NCBI GenBank assembly: GCA_050305405.1
Contig: JBNLFG010000013.1
Location: forward strand, 1-64,000
Reading direction: 5' to 3'
Length of the DNA: 64,000 nt
From: Desulfolinea sp050305405
GTDB taxonomy: Bacteria > Chloroflexota > Anaerolineae > Anaerolineales > Villigracilaceae
Part shown: positions 26,155-35,568 of the stretch, one piece after another
How the letters are laid out: each line of letters begins with the position of its first letter
Numbering within the stretch: position 1 is the first letter of the stretch
Made by a program: the position numbers and the translations under genes
Notes under the pieces: model-generated
Told to the model about the DNA's origin: nothing
The model's database searches: none
What the model saw: only the letters and a program-made list of their open reading frames with translations

Positions 26155-27834
26155 CTATTGGATAATGGAGTGAACTTCATCAAGGAACTCATCACTCATA
26201 AAATCTCCCTTTTGAAGGAGCGCTTGAATTTGTCCCTTGAGTCTTGCTCGTTCCTCACTCGTCAGCTCTTTTGCGGTGGATACGATCACTGGAATGGTTG
26301 CTGTTTCTGAGTCAGCTTTTAATTCATCCAATACACCAAAACCATCCAGTTCAGGCATCATCAGATCGAGAATAATCAGATCAGGATTCTCACGCCGAAT
26401 AACACGTAGTGCTTCTTTTCCATTGCTGGCTTCAAAGAGAGTAAAGTCCCCTTGTGATTGCAAAATACGACGAATAAGCAAGCGTGCTTCAGTTGTATCA
26501 TCCACGATAACTATGCGCGGAAAACGCTCCGGAACAACATGGCTGAGGGCTGCCCAAACACCTTCTTTGGGCGTTTCCTTCTTGGGTTTTCTCTCAGGTA
26601 AAACAACATTTCGTGCCCAGTTATCACCCAAGACAAATTTTTCAGGCGGCATGGTGTGTCCGGTGCAATTAACGACAACAGTATCTTCTGGTTTGATAAT
26701 GCCTGCGCGAACTAGCTTGAATAACCCTGCAAAAGCAACAGCGGAAGCCGGCTCGGCCGAGATGCCTTCCATCTTGGCGAGCACGTGCATCGCGCGGAAA
26801 GCTTCTTCATCTGTGACACTCTCAAAAACACCGCCTGTTTCGTCGATTTCCTTGCGCAACAATTTGTAAGTGCGCCCGGGATCGCCTGTGGCAAGAGTTT
26901 CTATATGCGTGCGCGGTTCTTCGACGACTTCAGCAGTTTCGAGACCTTTCTTCCAGCTCGTAACCATTGGGGCACAGCCCGCAGTTTGTATCCCGGCAAT
27001 GGCAGGTTTTTTATCAACAAAACCCATCACCTGCAGTTCGTCAAACCCCTTTGCCACGCCGATAGGCCCCATCCCACCGCTAATGGCTTGAATATACCAA
27101 TCTGGCGTTCGCCACGGGGCTTTTTCACTTTCGTCTGTGTGAGCTTCTTCCCCGAAAAATGCGGTCAGCTGCTCAGAAATCTCATAAGCGATGGTTTTCA
27201 TTGCCTCAACAGCAGGAACCGAACGCGCGCCCTGATTTTGATAAAGATTGCGCTGTTGGGCAAATTCTGAAGCAGCGCGCTTTACTTCATCATAAGAACC
27301 AGTCACTTTAATCACCTGACTGCCATAAAGCGCAATCTCACGCATCTTTACGGCTGGAACAAGGCTGGTGACAAATGCCCAAAGCTTAATCCCTGCTCTG
27401 GCAGCATAGGCAGAGTAAGCAATCGCAACATTTCCTGTTGAAGCAACAACCATCTCTGTGATTCCTGCCTCCTTCAACGCTGCAATTGAAACCGCTGCCT
27501 GGCGGTCTTTAAACGATGCAGTCGGGCCCTGGCGCTCATCCTTGATAAAGATATTTGGGCAGCCAAGCATCATGCCCAAGTTATTTGCCTGAACCAAGGG
27601 CGTCCCGCCTTCTCCTAAGGAAATTGCGGGATTTGGTGTGCGGATCGGTAATAATTCATGGTAGCGCCAAAGATCAAACGAGCGGCTCGGCAATTGTAGC
27701 GGAAGCGTCTTCGCAAGCGTATCAAGATCATATTCTGCCACTCGCCAGTCCCCATTGCATTTTGGACAGTGGTATGCTGTCGGGAAATAAGGTGCCTTGT
27801 GCCCGCAGTCAATACAACGGAGAATAAAAGACAT
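26155..27834 (-). CDS. Threonine synthase-like PLP enzyme fused to a C-terminal receiver domain
   Basis: The 559-residue protein has three parts. Residues 1-30 form a zinc ribbon (Cys7, Cys10, Cys23, Cys26). Residues 60-415 are a fold-type II PLP enzyme like threonine synthase, with the cofactor lysine at 109 in TASFKDRQA, the phosphate or substrate segment ASTGNVAIAYSAYAA and the glycine-rich loop ISGGMGPIGVA. Residues 440-559 are a receiver domain with VDD at 444-446, phospho-acceptor Asp490 in ILDLMMPELDG and conserved Lys542. The enzyme normally converts O-phosphohomoserine to threonine. The receiver resembles the last receiver of the neighbouring hybrid kinase, including the LTS...QKG tail, so phosphorylation by that kinase may control catalysis or assembly. 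The frame is unbroken. Confidence 0.9.
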   Translation of the reverse strand: MSFILRCIDCGHKAPYFPTAYHCPKCNGDWRVAEYDLDTLAKTLPLQLPSRSFDLWRYHELLPIRTPNPAISLGEGGTPLVQANNLGMMLGCPNIFIKDERQGPTASFKDRQAAVSIAALKEAGITEMVVASTGNVAIAYSAYAARAGIKLWAFVTSLVPAVKMREIALYGSQVIKVTGSYDEVKRAASEFAQQRNLYQNQGARSVPAVEAMKTIAYEISEQLTAFFGEEAHTDESEKAPWRTPDWYIQAISGGMGPIGVAKGFDELQVMGFVDKKPAIAGIQTAGCAPMVTSWKKGLETAEVVEEPRTHIETLATGDPGRTYKLLRKEIDETGGVFESVTDEEAFRAMHVLAKMEGISAEPASAVAFAGLFKLVRAGIIKPEDTVVVNCTGHTMPPEKFVLGDNWARNVVLPERKPKKETPKEGVWAALSHVVPERFPRIVIVDDTTEARLLIRRILQSQGDFTLFEASNGKEALRVIRRENPDLIILDLMMPELDGFGVLDELKADSETATIPVIVSTAKELTSEERARLKGQIQALLQKGDFMSDEFLDEVHSIIQ

Positions 27835-27852
27835 TAAGTATCGTATTCCTTC

Positions 27853-30800
27853 TTACTTTGTAGAATTGAGTTGATTAAGGGTGCGCTCAAGTATTTCAAG
27901 CAGCCCATCTGAATCCAGTGTCCCTTTTTGAACAAGGTAATGATTCAGTTCTGTGAGTTTTTCTTTTTGTGTTGATGTCAGGTCGCCACCGCTTACGATG
28001 ATGACCGGGATATCCTTCAGTTCTGGATTTTCCTGCATTCTTTCGATGATCTCAAATCCGTCCAGTTCTGGCATGAAGAGGTCGAGGATAACAGCCTGCG
28101 GAGGGGCACTCTGCATCCGGTTCCAGCCAGCAAGCCCACCCTGCGCGAGAGTCGGTTCAAATTTACTTGTCTCACCCAGCAGTTTCTCAATTAATCGCAG
28201 ATCAGATTCATCATCATCAATCACCAAAACTTCGCGGATCATACCACCGCTATCAAGACGGTTCAACGCGCCAAGCAGATCATCTTCAATAATTGGCTTG
28301 AGCAAATAGTCAGTAGCGCCAAGCGCATATCCCTTTTCTGTGTCTTCAACAATGCTGCAAACAATAATTGGGATATTTTGTGTTTCAGCATTTGATTTCA
28401 AATCTTGCAAGACCTGCCAACCATCGTAGCCAGGCATCATAATATCAAGCGTGATGGCATGTGGCTTTAATTCCTTCGCACGTTTCACAGCTTGCTTTGG
28501 CTCTAAAAGCGGGACGACATGATACCCCTGTGCGTTCAAATAACGCTCATAGAGCTGAATAACCTGCGGGTCGTCATCGATGGAAAGAATGATGGGCGCA
28601 TCGCTCTCCGTTTCACCTATTTCCGCTTCCGGTTCATCTGCCACATCCGGATAGAAAATCGGCAACGTGAAGAAGAAGGTGCTGCCTTTACCCATTTCGC
28701 TTTCAACATCAATGATTCCGTCGTGCATGGTCACCAATTCTCGACAGATAGAGAGACCAAGCCCTGTTCCGCCAGTTGCCCGTGTAGCAGAGGCGTCAAC
28801 TTGCGAGAAGGCCTTAAAGAGCTTCTGCTGATCTTCTTCCGAAATACCAGGGCCGCTATCTTTAATTCCAATACGGACATAGTTGCCTTCTCGTTCAGCT
28901 TTGACCGTGATCGTACCTTCGTCAGTGAACTTGGAAGCATTCGAGAAGAGGTTGATAAGCACCTGGCGAACGCGCATCGAGTCTGCTTTGACAATCGGCA
29001 AATCTTCTTCCAAATCTTCAACCAGACGGACAGGCTTATCCTTAATCAGACCAACTACCGTAGACATAACGCTCTTGATGAGTTTCGTAATATCAACTTC
29101 GTCGAAGGTCAACTCCATCTTGCCGGCTTCAATCTTCGATAGGTCAAGAATATCGTTGATAAGACCAAGCAAATGTTGGCCTGAATTGTAGATCGCTGAT
29201 AAATCTTGCTGTTGCAAATCTGTTACCGGACCATCGATCCCTTTCAAGATAACGCGTGAAAAACCAATGATCGAATTCAAAGGTGTACGCAATTCATGAC
29301 TCATATTGGCTAGGAATTGGCTCTTGAGCTTATCAATCTCGCGCATTTCAGTGAAGGCATCTTGTGCGAGCTTGTAGGAGCGCGCGTTATCAATCGCTGT
29401 TGCAAATTGATCTGCCAGCATTTGGAGAACCGCGATGTCTTCGGGTGTGAAAGCATCTACTTCGGTTGCTTGAAGGTCTAGCGCGCCAATAATACGACGT
29501 CCAATCTTGAGCGGGATGGCAGCTTCAGCACGAGTTTCGGGGAGAAGTGGATTGGGGCGATGATTAGGGTTATCTAACACGTTATTGACGATAAATGGTT
29601 CGCCGCTCCCAGTAGCCGTGCCGACAACTGATTTCGAGCCTACCTCCAGTGCATGCTGACGCTCTTTCATTTCTTTGCCGGCATCACCAGTTGATTCTTG
29701 AATGACGGCATTGAAGCCGGCTTCTTCGATGATGAATATTGATGCGTGGTAGTAGCCGAAATGCTCACAGAGCAGGTTAACGGCACGCCTAAACAGGATG
29801 TCCATATCCAGGGTCGAAGTGACCAAGCGTCCAACTTCGGACGCTGCGGTCATATATTCATTCTGACGCTGGAGTACCTTCTCTGCATTCTTGCGTTCTG
29901 TAATATCTTCTTGTACGGAGAGGAAGCCTACAATTTCTCCTTCCTCATCCAAGATTGCGTTGTTATTGACCTTTACCGAGAGCAATCTTCCATCTTTGGT
30001 CTTATTTATAATTTCTGCTGTGAAGGTCTCTTTATTGAGTAAGGTATTCCATAGTAGCTTATAGTCTTCTTTTTTGGCTATGCCCGATTTCAATATCCTT
30101 GGATTCTGACCCAGAACTTCATCCAACGAAAAACCGTATGTGTTTTTAAAGCTTGGATTTGCATAGGTGATTGTGCCATGAATATCAGTGATAAACACCA
30201 CGTTGGAACTTTCTTCTAAGCCCAACTGTAGTTTCTGTGTTTCATCGAAAAGACGCGCGGTTTCAATGGCTGTGCTGGCTTGCAACAAGATTGTTTGGAT
30301 TAGACTTATTTGATCCTCTGACAGAGTAGCAAATGGTTCCGCAAAATCCACACCTACAGTACCAATGGCATTATCTCCAGACAGCAAAGGGAAGATAGCC
30401 AAGCTTTCAGTGCCGCGTTGCTTCATCACATCTTTAATCCCACTCATAAGTGGGTTATTTTGAATATCCTGAACAGAAAGAGGGATGTGCTTTTCAAGTA
30501 CTTCATTGGTAGTTACGTTATTTTCAAGTGAAACACGCATGCCCAAATCTTCGTCGTTTTGTGGATAATCTGCTGTGAGAACAAGATGGGTCTTCTCATT
30601 ATTCAGTAGAGCAATACCAACATGTAGCGCAGAAGTGATTCCTGCGATCTCTTTGGCAATGATCCCCAAACTTTTCTTCAGGTTAAGAGAGCGCGAAACT
30701 TCTGTAACAACTTTATTTACAAGGGCCAACTCTTCTGTACGCTGTTGTGTTTCTTGAAAAAGGCGCGCGTTTTCAATAGCGAAACCGACTTGGCGTCCGA

Positions 30801-31620
30801 TAGAAAGAAGTAGCGACAGGTTTTCATCGGGGATATCGAGAGGCTCATTGTGGAACATACATAATGTTCCTACAATTTTGTCACGCGCAGAGAGTGGGAC
30901 TCCAGCGTAACCAAACAGTCCATTCTCTAGCAGGGGGGTGATATTAACGGGCGATTCTTCGATGCGTAAATTCCCTAAAAAGAGCGGTTTTTCTGTATGA
31001 TAAACATGCCCACAAAGGGTTTCGCCCATACCTTTTTTCTGAAAGCCCTTGACAAGCTTGTTGGGTAACGCGTGCCAAACTTTTAACTCCAAGACGCCTG
31101 ACTGTGGGTTCACCATACTGATTAAACCACTTTGAATACCTAGAAATGCGAGAGTTTTGTCTAGCACATCTTTTAAGGCGATTTCAAGCTCAAGCGATTG
31201 ACTCGCGGCCGAGATAATCTCGTTGAGCACATTCAACTCGGCATTACGACGCTCTGTTTCTTGGAAGAGACGAGCATTTTCCAGTGCAAGCGATAATTGG
31301 TCAACAACCTGTTCTGCAAGCAGTTTTTCTTCTTCGTGCCACTCGCGCCCCATATCGTCATCATAGAACGCTAAACTCATCCACGATTCTTCATCAAGAC
31401 GAATCGGCAAAGACATCGACGATTGTGCACCAACAATACTTTCTTCTGCCCCAATAGGTACCGTTAACGCGAGCGACGCTTCCGAAGCCTTCTTTGCACC
31501 ATCATGCTTCGAGGTGGCTTCAGTCGATGTTGCAGGCGTTTTCTCTAGCGTCTTTTGCTCTTCTTCTTTGATGTCGTCAAAGAGTTTGTCAAGACGGTTG
31601 TTGATTTGCTTCTTTGACAT
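27853..31620 (-). CDS. Multi-sensor hybrid histidine kinase with two receiver domains
   Basis: The 1255-residue cytoplasmic protein is the only one in the 31-kb operon with a kinase core. The order is: a Lys/Glu-rich start, a shortened GAF (about 45-125), GAF (130-285), GAF (300-455), PAS (465-580; VVFITDIHGTITYANPSFK), GAF (590-755), dimerisation domain with MSHELRTPLNSIIGFS, ATPase domain (GTGLGLSICRELV), receiver 1 (LSIDDDPQV, ITLDIMMPGYDG, LLKPI) and receiver 2 (LVIDDDESD, VILDLFMPELDG, VQKG). The ATG at 31620 with AGGAG upstream is chosen over an in-frame TTG two codons earlier. It overlaps the ParA-like gene by 32 bases and is followed 18 bases later by the receiver-linked enzyme, its likely target. 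Confidence 0.93.
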   Translation of the reverse strand: MSKKQINNRLDKLFDDIKEEEQKTLEKTPATSTEATSKHDGAKKASEASLALTVPIGAEESIVGAQSSMSLPIRLDEESWMSLAFYDDDMGREWHEEEKLLAEQVVDQLSLALENARLFQETERRNAELNVLNEIISAASQSLELEIALKDVLDKTLAFLGIQSGLISMVNPQSGVLELKVWHALPNKLVKGFQKKGMGETLCGHVYHTEKPLFLGNLRIEESPVNITPLLENGLFGYAGVPLSARDKIVGTLCMFHNEPLDIPDENLSLLLSIGRQVGFAIENARLFQETQQRTEELALVNKVVTEVSRSLNLKKSLGIIAKEIAGITSALHVGIALLNNEKTHLVLTADYPQNDEDLGMRVSLENNVTTNEVLEKHIPLSVQDIQNNPLMSGIKDVMKQRGTESLAIFPLLSGDNAIGTVGVDFAEPFATLSEDQISLIQTILLQASTAIETARLFDETQKLQLGLEESSNVVFITDIHGTITYANPSFKNTYGFSLDEVLGQNPRILKSGIAKKEDYKLLWNTLLNKETFTAEIINKTKDGRLLSVKVNNNAILDEEGEIVGFLSVQEDITERKNAEKVLQRQNEYMTAASEVGRLVTSTLDMDILFRRAVNLLCEHFGYYHASIFIIEEAGFNAVIQESTGDAGKEMKERQHALEVGSKSVVGTATGSGEPFIVNNVLDNPNHRPNPLLPETRAEAAIPLKIGRRIIGALDLQATEVDAFTPEDIAVLQMLADQFATAIDNARSYKLAQDAFTEMREIDKLKSQFLANMSHELRTPLNSIIGFSRVILKGIDGPVTDLQQQDLSAIYNSGQHLLGLINDILDLSKIEAGKMELTFDEVDITKLIKSVMSTVVGLIKDKPVRLVEDLEEDLPIVKADSMRVRQVLINLFSNASKFTDEGTITVKAEREGNYVRIGIKDSGPGISEEDQQKLFKAFSQVDASATRATGGTGLGLSICRELVTMHDGIIDVESEMGKGSTFFFTLPIFYPDVADEPEAEIGETESDAPIILSIDDDPQVIQLYERYLNAQGYHVVPLLEPKQAVKRAKELKPHAITLDIMMPGYDGWQVLQDLKSNAETQNIPIIVCSIVEDTEKGYALGATDYLLKPIIEDDLLGALNRLDSGGMIREVLVIDDDESDLRLIEKLLGETSKFEPTLAQGGLAGWNRMQSAPPQAVILDLFMPELDGFEIIERMQENPELKDIPVIIVSGGDLTSTQKEKLTELNHYLVQKGTLDSDGLLEILERTLNQLNSTK

Positions 31621-32374
31621 ATTCAACTAACTCCTGTGCCAAAATACGATACTGTTCGGCTCCACGGGTATTGGATTTGTATTCAGTAATTGGTAAACCT
31701 AAAATAGGACTTTCACGCAATTTTGTGTCAACTTCTACAAGGCTTTTGAAAAGCCCATCGCCAAAAGTGTTTTCCAACTGGCTTTGAATGGTACGGTGCG
31801 AACGATTGCGACGATCAAGCATTGTGATCAAAATGCGATAGGCCAATGAAGGGTTATCGTCAGTGCGAACCTTTCGTACCAGACTCATCATATTTCGGAG
31901 TGCATAAGCTGAGAAGTATTCCGCCTGTGTTGGAATAATGAGTAAGTTTGCTGCGTTAAGGGCATTCAAGGTCACCGCGCCCAAAGCTGGCGGACAGTCG
32001 ATGACCACAAAATCATACTTCATCGGCTGTGAGGCAAGGATCGCATCCGCAAGGCGTGTGGCGTAATTGAGATGGATTGGTAGCAGCTGCTCAGCGCGCT
32101 CGATCTTCTTACCAGAAGGGACAATTTCAAGGCGCTCGATTTCACTTTTTTGCCAAACATTTTCCAACGGCACATTTTCAAGCAATACATCGCTGGAAGT
32201 CAACACCGCACCGCCAGGCTCAAACCCTAAAGCAAGGGTGAGATTTGCCTGTGCATCAAGGTCCACCAAAAGAACCTGGAAGCCCTTCTCAGCAAGAGCG
32301 GCACCTAGGGATAGCGTTGTCGTCGTCTTTGCGACGCCACCTTTTTCGTTTGAAACAGCTATTACATACGTCAT
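31589..32374 (-). CDS. ParA/MinD-family ATPase
   Basis: The 261-residue protein has the deviant Walker A motif KGGVAKTTTT, the switch region DLDAQANLT and the Walker B-like VIDCPPALG, all intact. ParA-type ATPases position DNA or protein complexes by binding nucleoid or membrane in the ATP state. There is no parB gene next to it and no sign of an origin, so a chromosome-partition role is unlikely. Orphan ParA proteins in chemotaxis operons place receptor arrays, and the location between sensor genes suggests the same kind of job here. The ATG at 32374 has GAGG upstream; an open frame of seven further codons is less likely. Confidence 0.9.
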   Translation of the reverse strand: MTYVIAVSNEKGGVAKTTTTLSLGAALAEKGFQVLLVDLDAQANLTLALGFEPGGAVLTSSDVLLENVPLENVWQKSEIERLEIVPSGKKIERAEQLLPIHLNYATRLADAILASQPMKYDFVVIDCPPALGAVTLNALNAANLLIIPTQAEYFSAYALRNMMSLVRKVRTDDNPSLAYRILITMLDRRNRSHRTIQSQLENTFGDGLFKSLVEVDTKLRESPILGLPITEYKSNTRGAEQYRILAQELVEYVKEANQQPS

Positions 32375-32421
32375 ATTCGCCTCGCTTCCTGACATTCAGG
32401 TTGCTACCCCTATGGATGCAT

Positions 32422-34554
32422 CTACGCGTCCCCGGAGTCTTCCGCTTTTTCAACCTTCGGCAGATATTCCTTTAACTCAACTTTATTAGCTCCTAAAATA
32501 TTCTTCAACTCTTCCATCGCCGTTTTAACCATCTTGTCTGGATCGTTCGTGCTGCGTATTTTACTCGTCACTTCAGAGACCAGACGTTCGCGGCGCGCAC
32601 GGCGTGATGTAGTCTCCAATAGCCGTGCATTTTCAAGAGCGAGAGTAAAACGCTCAACCGCTGCATGGATAATCTCCAATTCATCTTCCGAATATTCAGC
32701 AACTGGTTTGTCCAGATCAATATTAACATGGCCGATCACGACATCTCTGAGTTTAACAGGAACTTGATAAGTTGTGTCTGATTTTCCCTTTTTGTCATCT
32801 TTTTGAAATGATGTACTTATGGTTTTTAAACTAGCCGGCTGAGCAATATATCCCTTCACGGTACTGGCATCAATGAAACGCTTCCACTCAGTGCGAACAT
32901 ATTGCTGAAAGGTTTTCTCTAATTCCTGCAAGGTTTCACGTGATTGCTCAAAGAGACGCGCATTCTCAATAGCAACTGCAATTTGATCAGCTAACGTCGA
33001 TAACACCTCTGTGTCATCTTTTGTAAACGCACTAGATTTTTCACTTTGAATATCCAAAGCACCAATAACCTTATCGCCAAGCAATAGAGGAAGAGCCATC
33101 TCAGAGTGCGTATTAGGCAACTCTGGATTGTCAAAGAAGATAGCGTCTTCGCCAACATCTAAGGCAATATGTGCTTGCTTTTCGGAAACAGCATATCCAA
33201 CAACACCCTCCTTGCCGATGCGGAGTTTATGCGCACGAGCGATCATTGCCTGCCCACCAGCACTATTAGCAGCACGAAGAATGGCATATTTATTCTCTGC
33301 GTCGAGCAGGAATATACCGACATGGTAGAAACCAAATCGCTCGCTAACAAGTTGAGCAATGTTCGGTAAAAGTTCGTCCACGTTATCCAATGTAGCAATG
33401 GTTCGTGCTGCAACAGCAATTGCTTCAAGTTGCGCCGAGCGTTGGCGATTTTCAGCAAGGCTTTCTTCCAGTTCGTGCGTGCGATCAGCAACATGAGCTT
33501 CGAGACCAGAGAGTGTTCTTTGAAGCTGCAAGGCCATGCTATTGAAGGATTCTCCCAATAACCCGATCTCATCCGAAGAGTTGATCGTCACGCGAGTATT
33601 AAGGTCCCCTTGTTGGATCGAATTGGCAGCTTGAGCAAGCTCTTCAATCGGGCTTGTAAATGAGCGCGTAATGCGCAGAGAGAGAAGCGAGATGATCCCA
33701 AGGGTCAACAAAATAATGGTCAGCGTACTAACCGCAGACTGAATCGTTGAGCTTAGGCCAACAGCCCAGGGTAGCTCAGCGATAACGACAAAGAATTTTT
33801 CATTAGCTAAATAAGCATCAGCGTGCCCTAATATAGATGTGGTTTCATTCAGCCCATTAACAAGCATTCCCTCTTCAGGAGGAATAAAGCTCTTTCCCTG
33901 CAAAGCGATCGATGGATTTGAATGTGCCACAATACGTCCTGTTATATCTGTCATATATACAATCAGGTCATCTTTTGTCGCCGCACTTACAAATGTCCAG
34001 ATTGCTTGAAGGCGCAGCTTAGAAACAAGGACGCCGGTTACGTTCTCATTGACCAAATTCACGATTGGGATGCCAATATACATGTAGGGTAAGCCCTTTT
34101 CTTCGTCGAAGATAATATCTCCATAGTAGGCTTGCCCAGTTCGCGCGGGATCACTGAATGCAGGGTTGTTTTTGATGTTTTGTAGATCGGAATCAAGAAC
34201 TATTGCATTGCGCGAGACTTTTATTGTTTCTGCTCCAGATGAATTCACCAGGGAAATCTCGCTATATACATTAGAGAAGCTGAGCACATTGGTTAGTGTT
34301 CGTCTTTGTTCTTCGGGTTCCATGTCTTGGATATTAAGCACGTCCGTCAGAGTTCTCAAATCACCCGCAGCGTCGTTAATATAATTTTCAGTTTGTTCTG
34401 CAACACGTCTTGATATTTCGTCTTGTTGGGAGATCGTTAGACGTGTTTGGAATACGGCATCTTGCTGAATCCTTACAAGGGCTGCCAAAAGCAACGGGAT
34501 AGTAGAGATCGCAAGAAAAATAACCGTGAGACGCGTGCGCAAACTTTTTTGCAT
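32422..34554 (-). CDS. GAF sensor with extracellular Cache domain (dCache-HAMP-GAF)
   Basis: The 710-residue protein has a helix at about 9-29, an extracellular double-Cache region (30-285; RIVAHSNPSIALQGK typical), a second helix, a HAMP domain (300-350; SSDEIGLLGESFNSMA), a coiled coil, and the GAF domain shared by this operon (385-540; NPELPNTHSEMALPL). A Trp/Gly-Tyr linker, a half-GAF (VPVKLRDVVIGHV to ALENARLL) and the common C-terminal tail (RARRERLVSEVTSKI) follow. There is no kinase, cyclase or methyl-accepting domain, so it must signal by contact. It is the last sensor before the ParA-like and kinase genes. Confidence 0.88.
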   Translation of the reverse strand: MQKSLRTRLTVIFLAISTIPLLLAALVRIQQDAVFQTRLTISQQDEISRRVAEQTENYINDAAGDLRTLTDVLNIQDMEPEEQRRTLTNVLSFSNVYSEISLVNSSGAETIKVSRNAIVLDSDLQNIKNNPAFSDPARTGQAYYGDIIFDEEKGLPYMYIGIPIVNLVNENVTGVLVSKLRLQAIWTFVSAATKDDLIVYMTDITGRIVAHSNPSIALQGKSFIPPEEGMLVNGLNETTSILGHADAYLANEKFFVVIAELPWAVGLSSTIQSAVSTLTIILLTLGIISLLSLRITRSFTSPIEELAQAANSIQQGDLNTRVTINSSDEIGLLGESFNSMALQLQRTLSGLEAHVADRTHELEESLAENRQRSAQLEAIAVAARTIATLDNVDELLPNIAQLVSERFGFYHVGIFLLDAENKYAILRAANSAGGQAMIARAHKLRIGKEGVVGYAVSEKQAHIALDVGEDAIFFDNPELPNTHSEMALPLLLGDKVIGALDIQSEKSSAFTKDDTEVLSTLADQIAVAIENARLFEQSRETLQELEKTFQQYVRTEWKRFIDASTVKGYIAQPASLKTISTSFQKDDKKGKSDTTYQVPVKLRDVVIGHVNIDLDKPVAEYSEDELEIIHAAVERFTLALENARLLETTSRRARRERLVSEVTSKIRSTNDPDKMVKTAMEELKNILGANKVELKEYLPKVEKAEDSGDA

Positions 34555-34584
34555 AACTAAAACTCCAGTTAGATCGTTTTTGAC

Positions 34585-35556
34585 CTAACGAATAATTTCT
34601 TTGGCAGCTTTTAAAACTTCATCTGGAAAGTCAATGCCCAGGTCCGTGGCAACCTTTTGGTTTATAAATAAAAAGTGTTCTGCATCTTCAACGGGGAGGC
34701 TGCCTGCGTCTGAGTTTTTAATAATTTGATCTGCGAGGTGAGCAGCTTGTCGTCCAACCGCATTAAACTCGGGGCCGTAAGCCAATAATGCACCAGCTTC
34801 CACTTGAGGAAGCCCGATAGAGGCGAGAGGCAAGTTTTTTGCACGCGCGACTGCGAGAAAGTTCTCGAAATTGGATAAAACCAAAGAATCTGCCGTCATA
34901 AAAATTGCACCCACATCATCGGGAATATTATCGAGTGCGCCTGCAATCTCTTCCTGAGAAGATACTTCAGGGGCAATGATTGTGACATTTAATTTCTCAG
35001 CAGCGATTTTCAAAAGGCTATATCCGTAGGCAGCGGCAGGGTCAGCAGGATTGTACGGGGCATATATTTTTTTTATTTCTGGAGTAATACGCAAAAGCCA
35101 TTCAAGCTCTTTCGATGAAAAATCACCAGTCTCGATGCCTGTCATGTTGTTTCCTGGTTCTCTGATGCTATTGGCAAGCCCTACGCCGACAGGGTCGTTG
35201 ATAGGGGCGTAAACAACCGGGATGTCAGTCCCTGCCACAGCAACTTGAACGGCTAAGGTAGCAGGTGACGCCAGGCTTAAGATGAGATCAATATTTTGCT
35301 CCATAAGAAATGCTATTTCTCTCGTCAAAGCATCATCTGTTTTAGGCCCGTTGTAAATATAGGTAATATTTTTACCTTCAATATAGCCATTTTCTGCCAT
35401 GGCTGTTTTGAAGCCTTCAATAACGGTCTCCATAGAAGCGGCTGTCGTGATAATGCCTATGGTAACAGAATTCTCCACCGTGGAGCTGCAGGCGGTAGAT
35501 GTAGGCAAAATAAAAACTGCTAAGAACAGGATACTCAGGAAAACACGAAACTTCAT
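34585..35556 (-). CDS. Orphan ABC-type substrate-binding lipoprotein
   Basis: The 323-residue protein has a lipobox signal (FILPTSTAC) and belongs to the ABC_sub_bind family (TrpX/YtmK-like), with SVTIGIITT at the start and DIPVVYAPINDPVGVGLA and NMTGIETGDFS in the hinge region. Family members bind amino acids or related small molecules. No permease or ATPase gene lies next to it. It is embedded in the sensor operon, 12 bases after the preceding sensor and 30 bases before the next one, so it may present a ligand to the extracellular Cache domains rather than take part in uptake. That role is inference. Confidence 0.87.
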   Translation of the reverse strand: MKFRVFLSILFLAVFILPTSTACSSTVENSVTIGIITTAASMETVIEGFKTAMAENGYIEGKNITYIYNGPKTDDALTREIAFLMEQNIDLILSLASPATLAVQVAVAGTDIPVVYAPINDPVGVGLANSIREPGNNMTGIETGDFSSKELEWLLRITPEIKKIYAPYNPADPAAAYGYSLLKIAAEKLNVTIIAPEVSSQEEIAGALDNIPDDVGAIFMTADSLVLSNFENFLAVARAKNLPLASIGLPQVEAGALLAYGPEFNAVGRQAAHLADQIIKNSDAGSLPVEDAEHFLFINQKVATDLGIDFPDEVLKAAKEIIR

Positions 35557-35568
35557 AAGGCTTCCTTT

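Noticed and set aside
26155..27834. Receiver-threonine synthase fusion considered as an artefact of a lost stop codon
   Set aside because: The linker is smooth, the receiver begins at a normal place with all its key residues, and no start or ribosome site is seen at the junction. A sequencing error cannot be fully excluded from one sequence.
28519..29142. 207-codon plus-strand open frame inside the hybrid kinase gene
   Set aside because: It is antisense to the kinase ATPase domain and codes for no plausible protein.
31589..32374. ParA gene considered as evidence for a replication origin or plasmid partition locus
   Set aside because: No parB, no parS-like repeats, no dnaA or rep gene, and the gene is embedded in a signalling operon.
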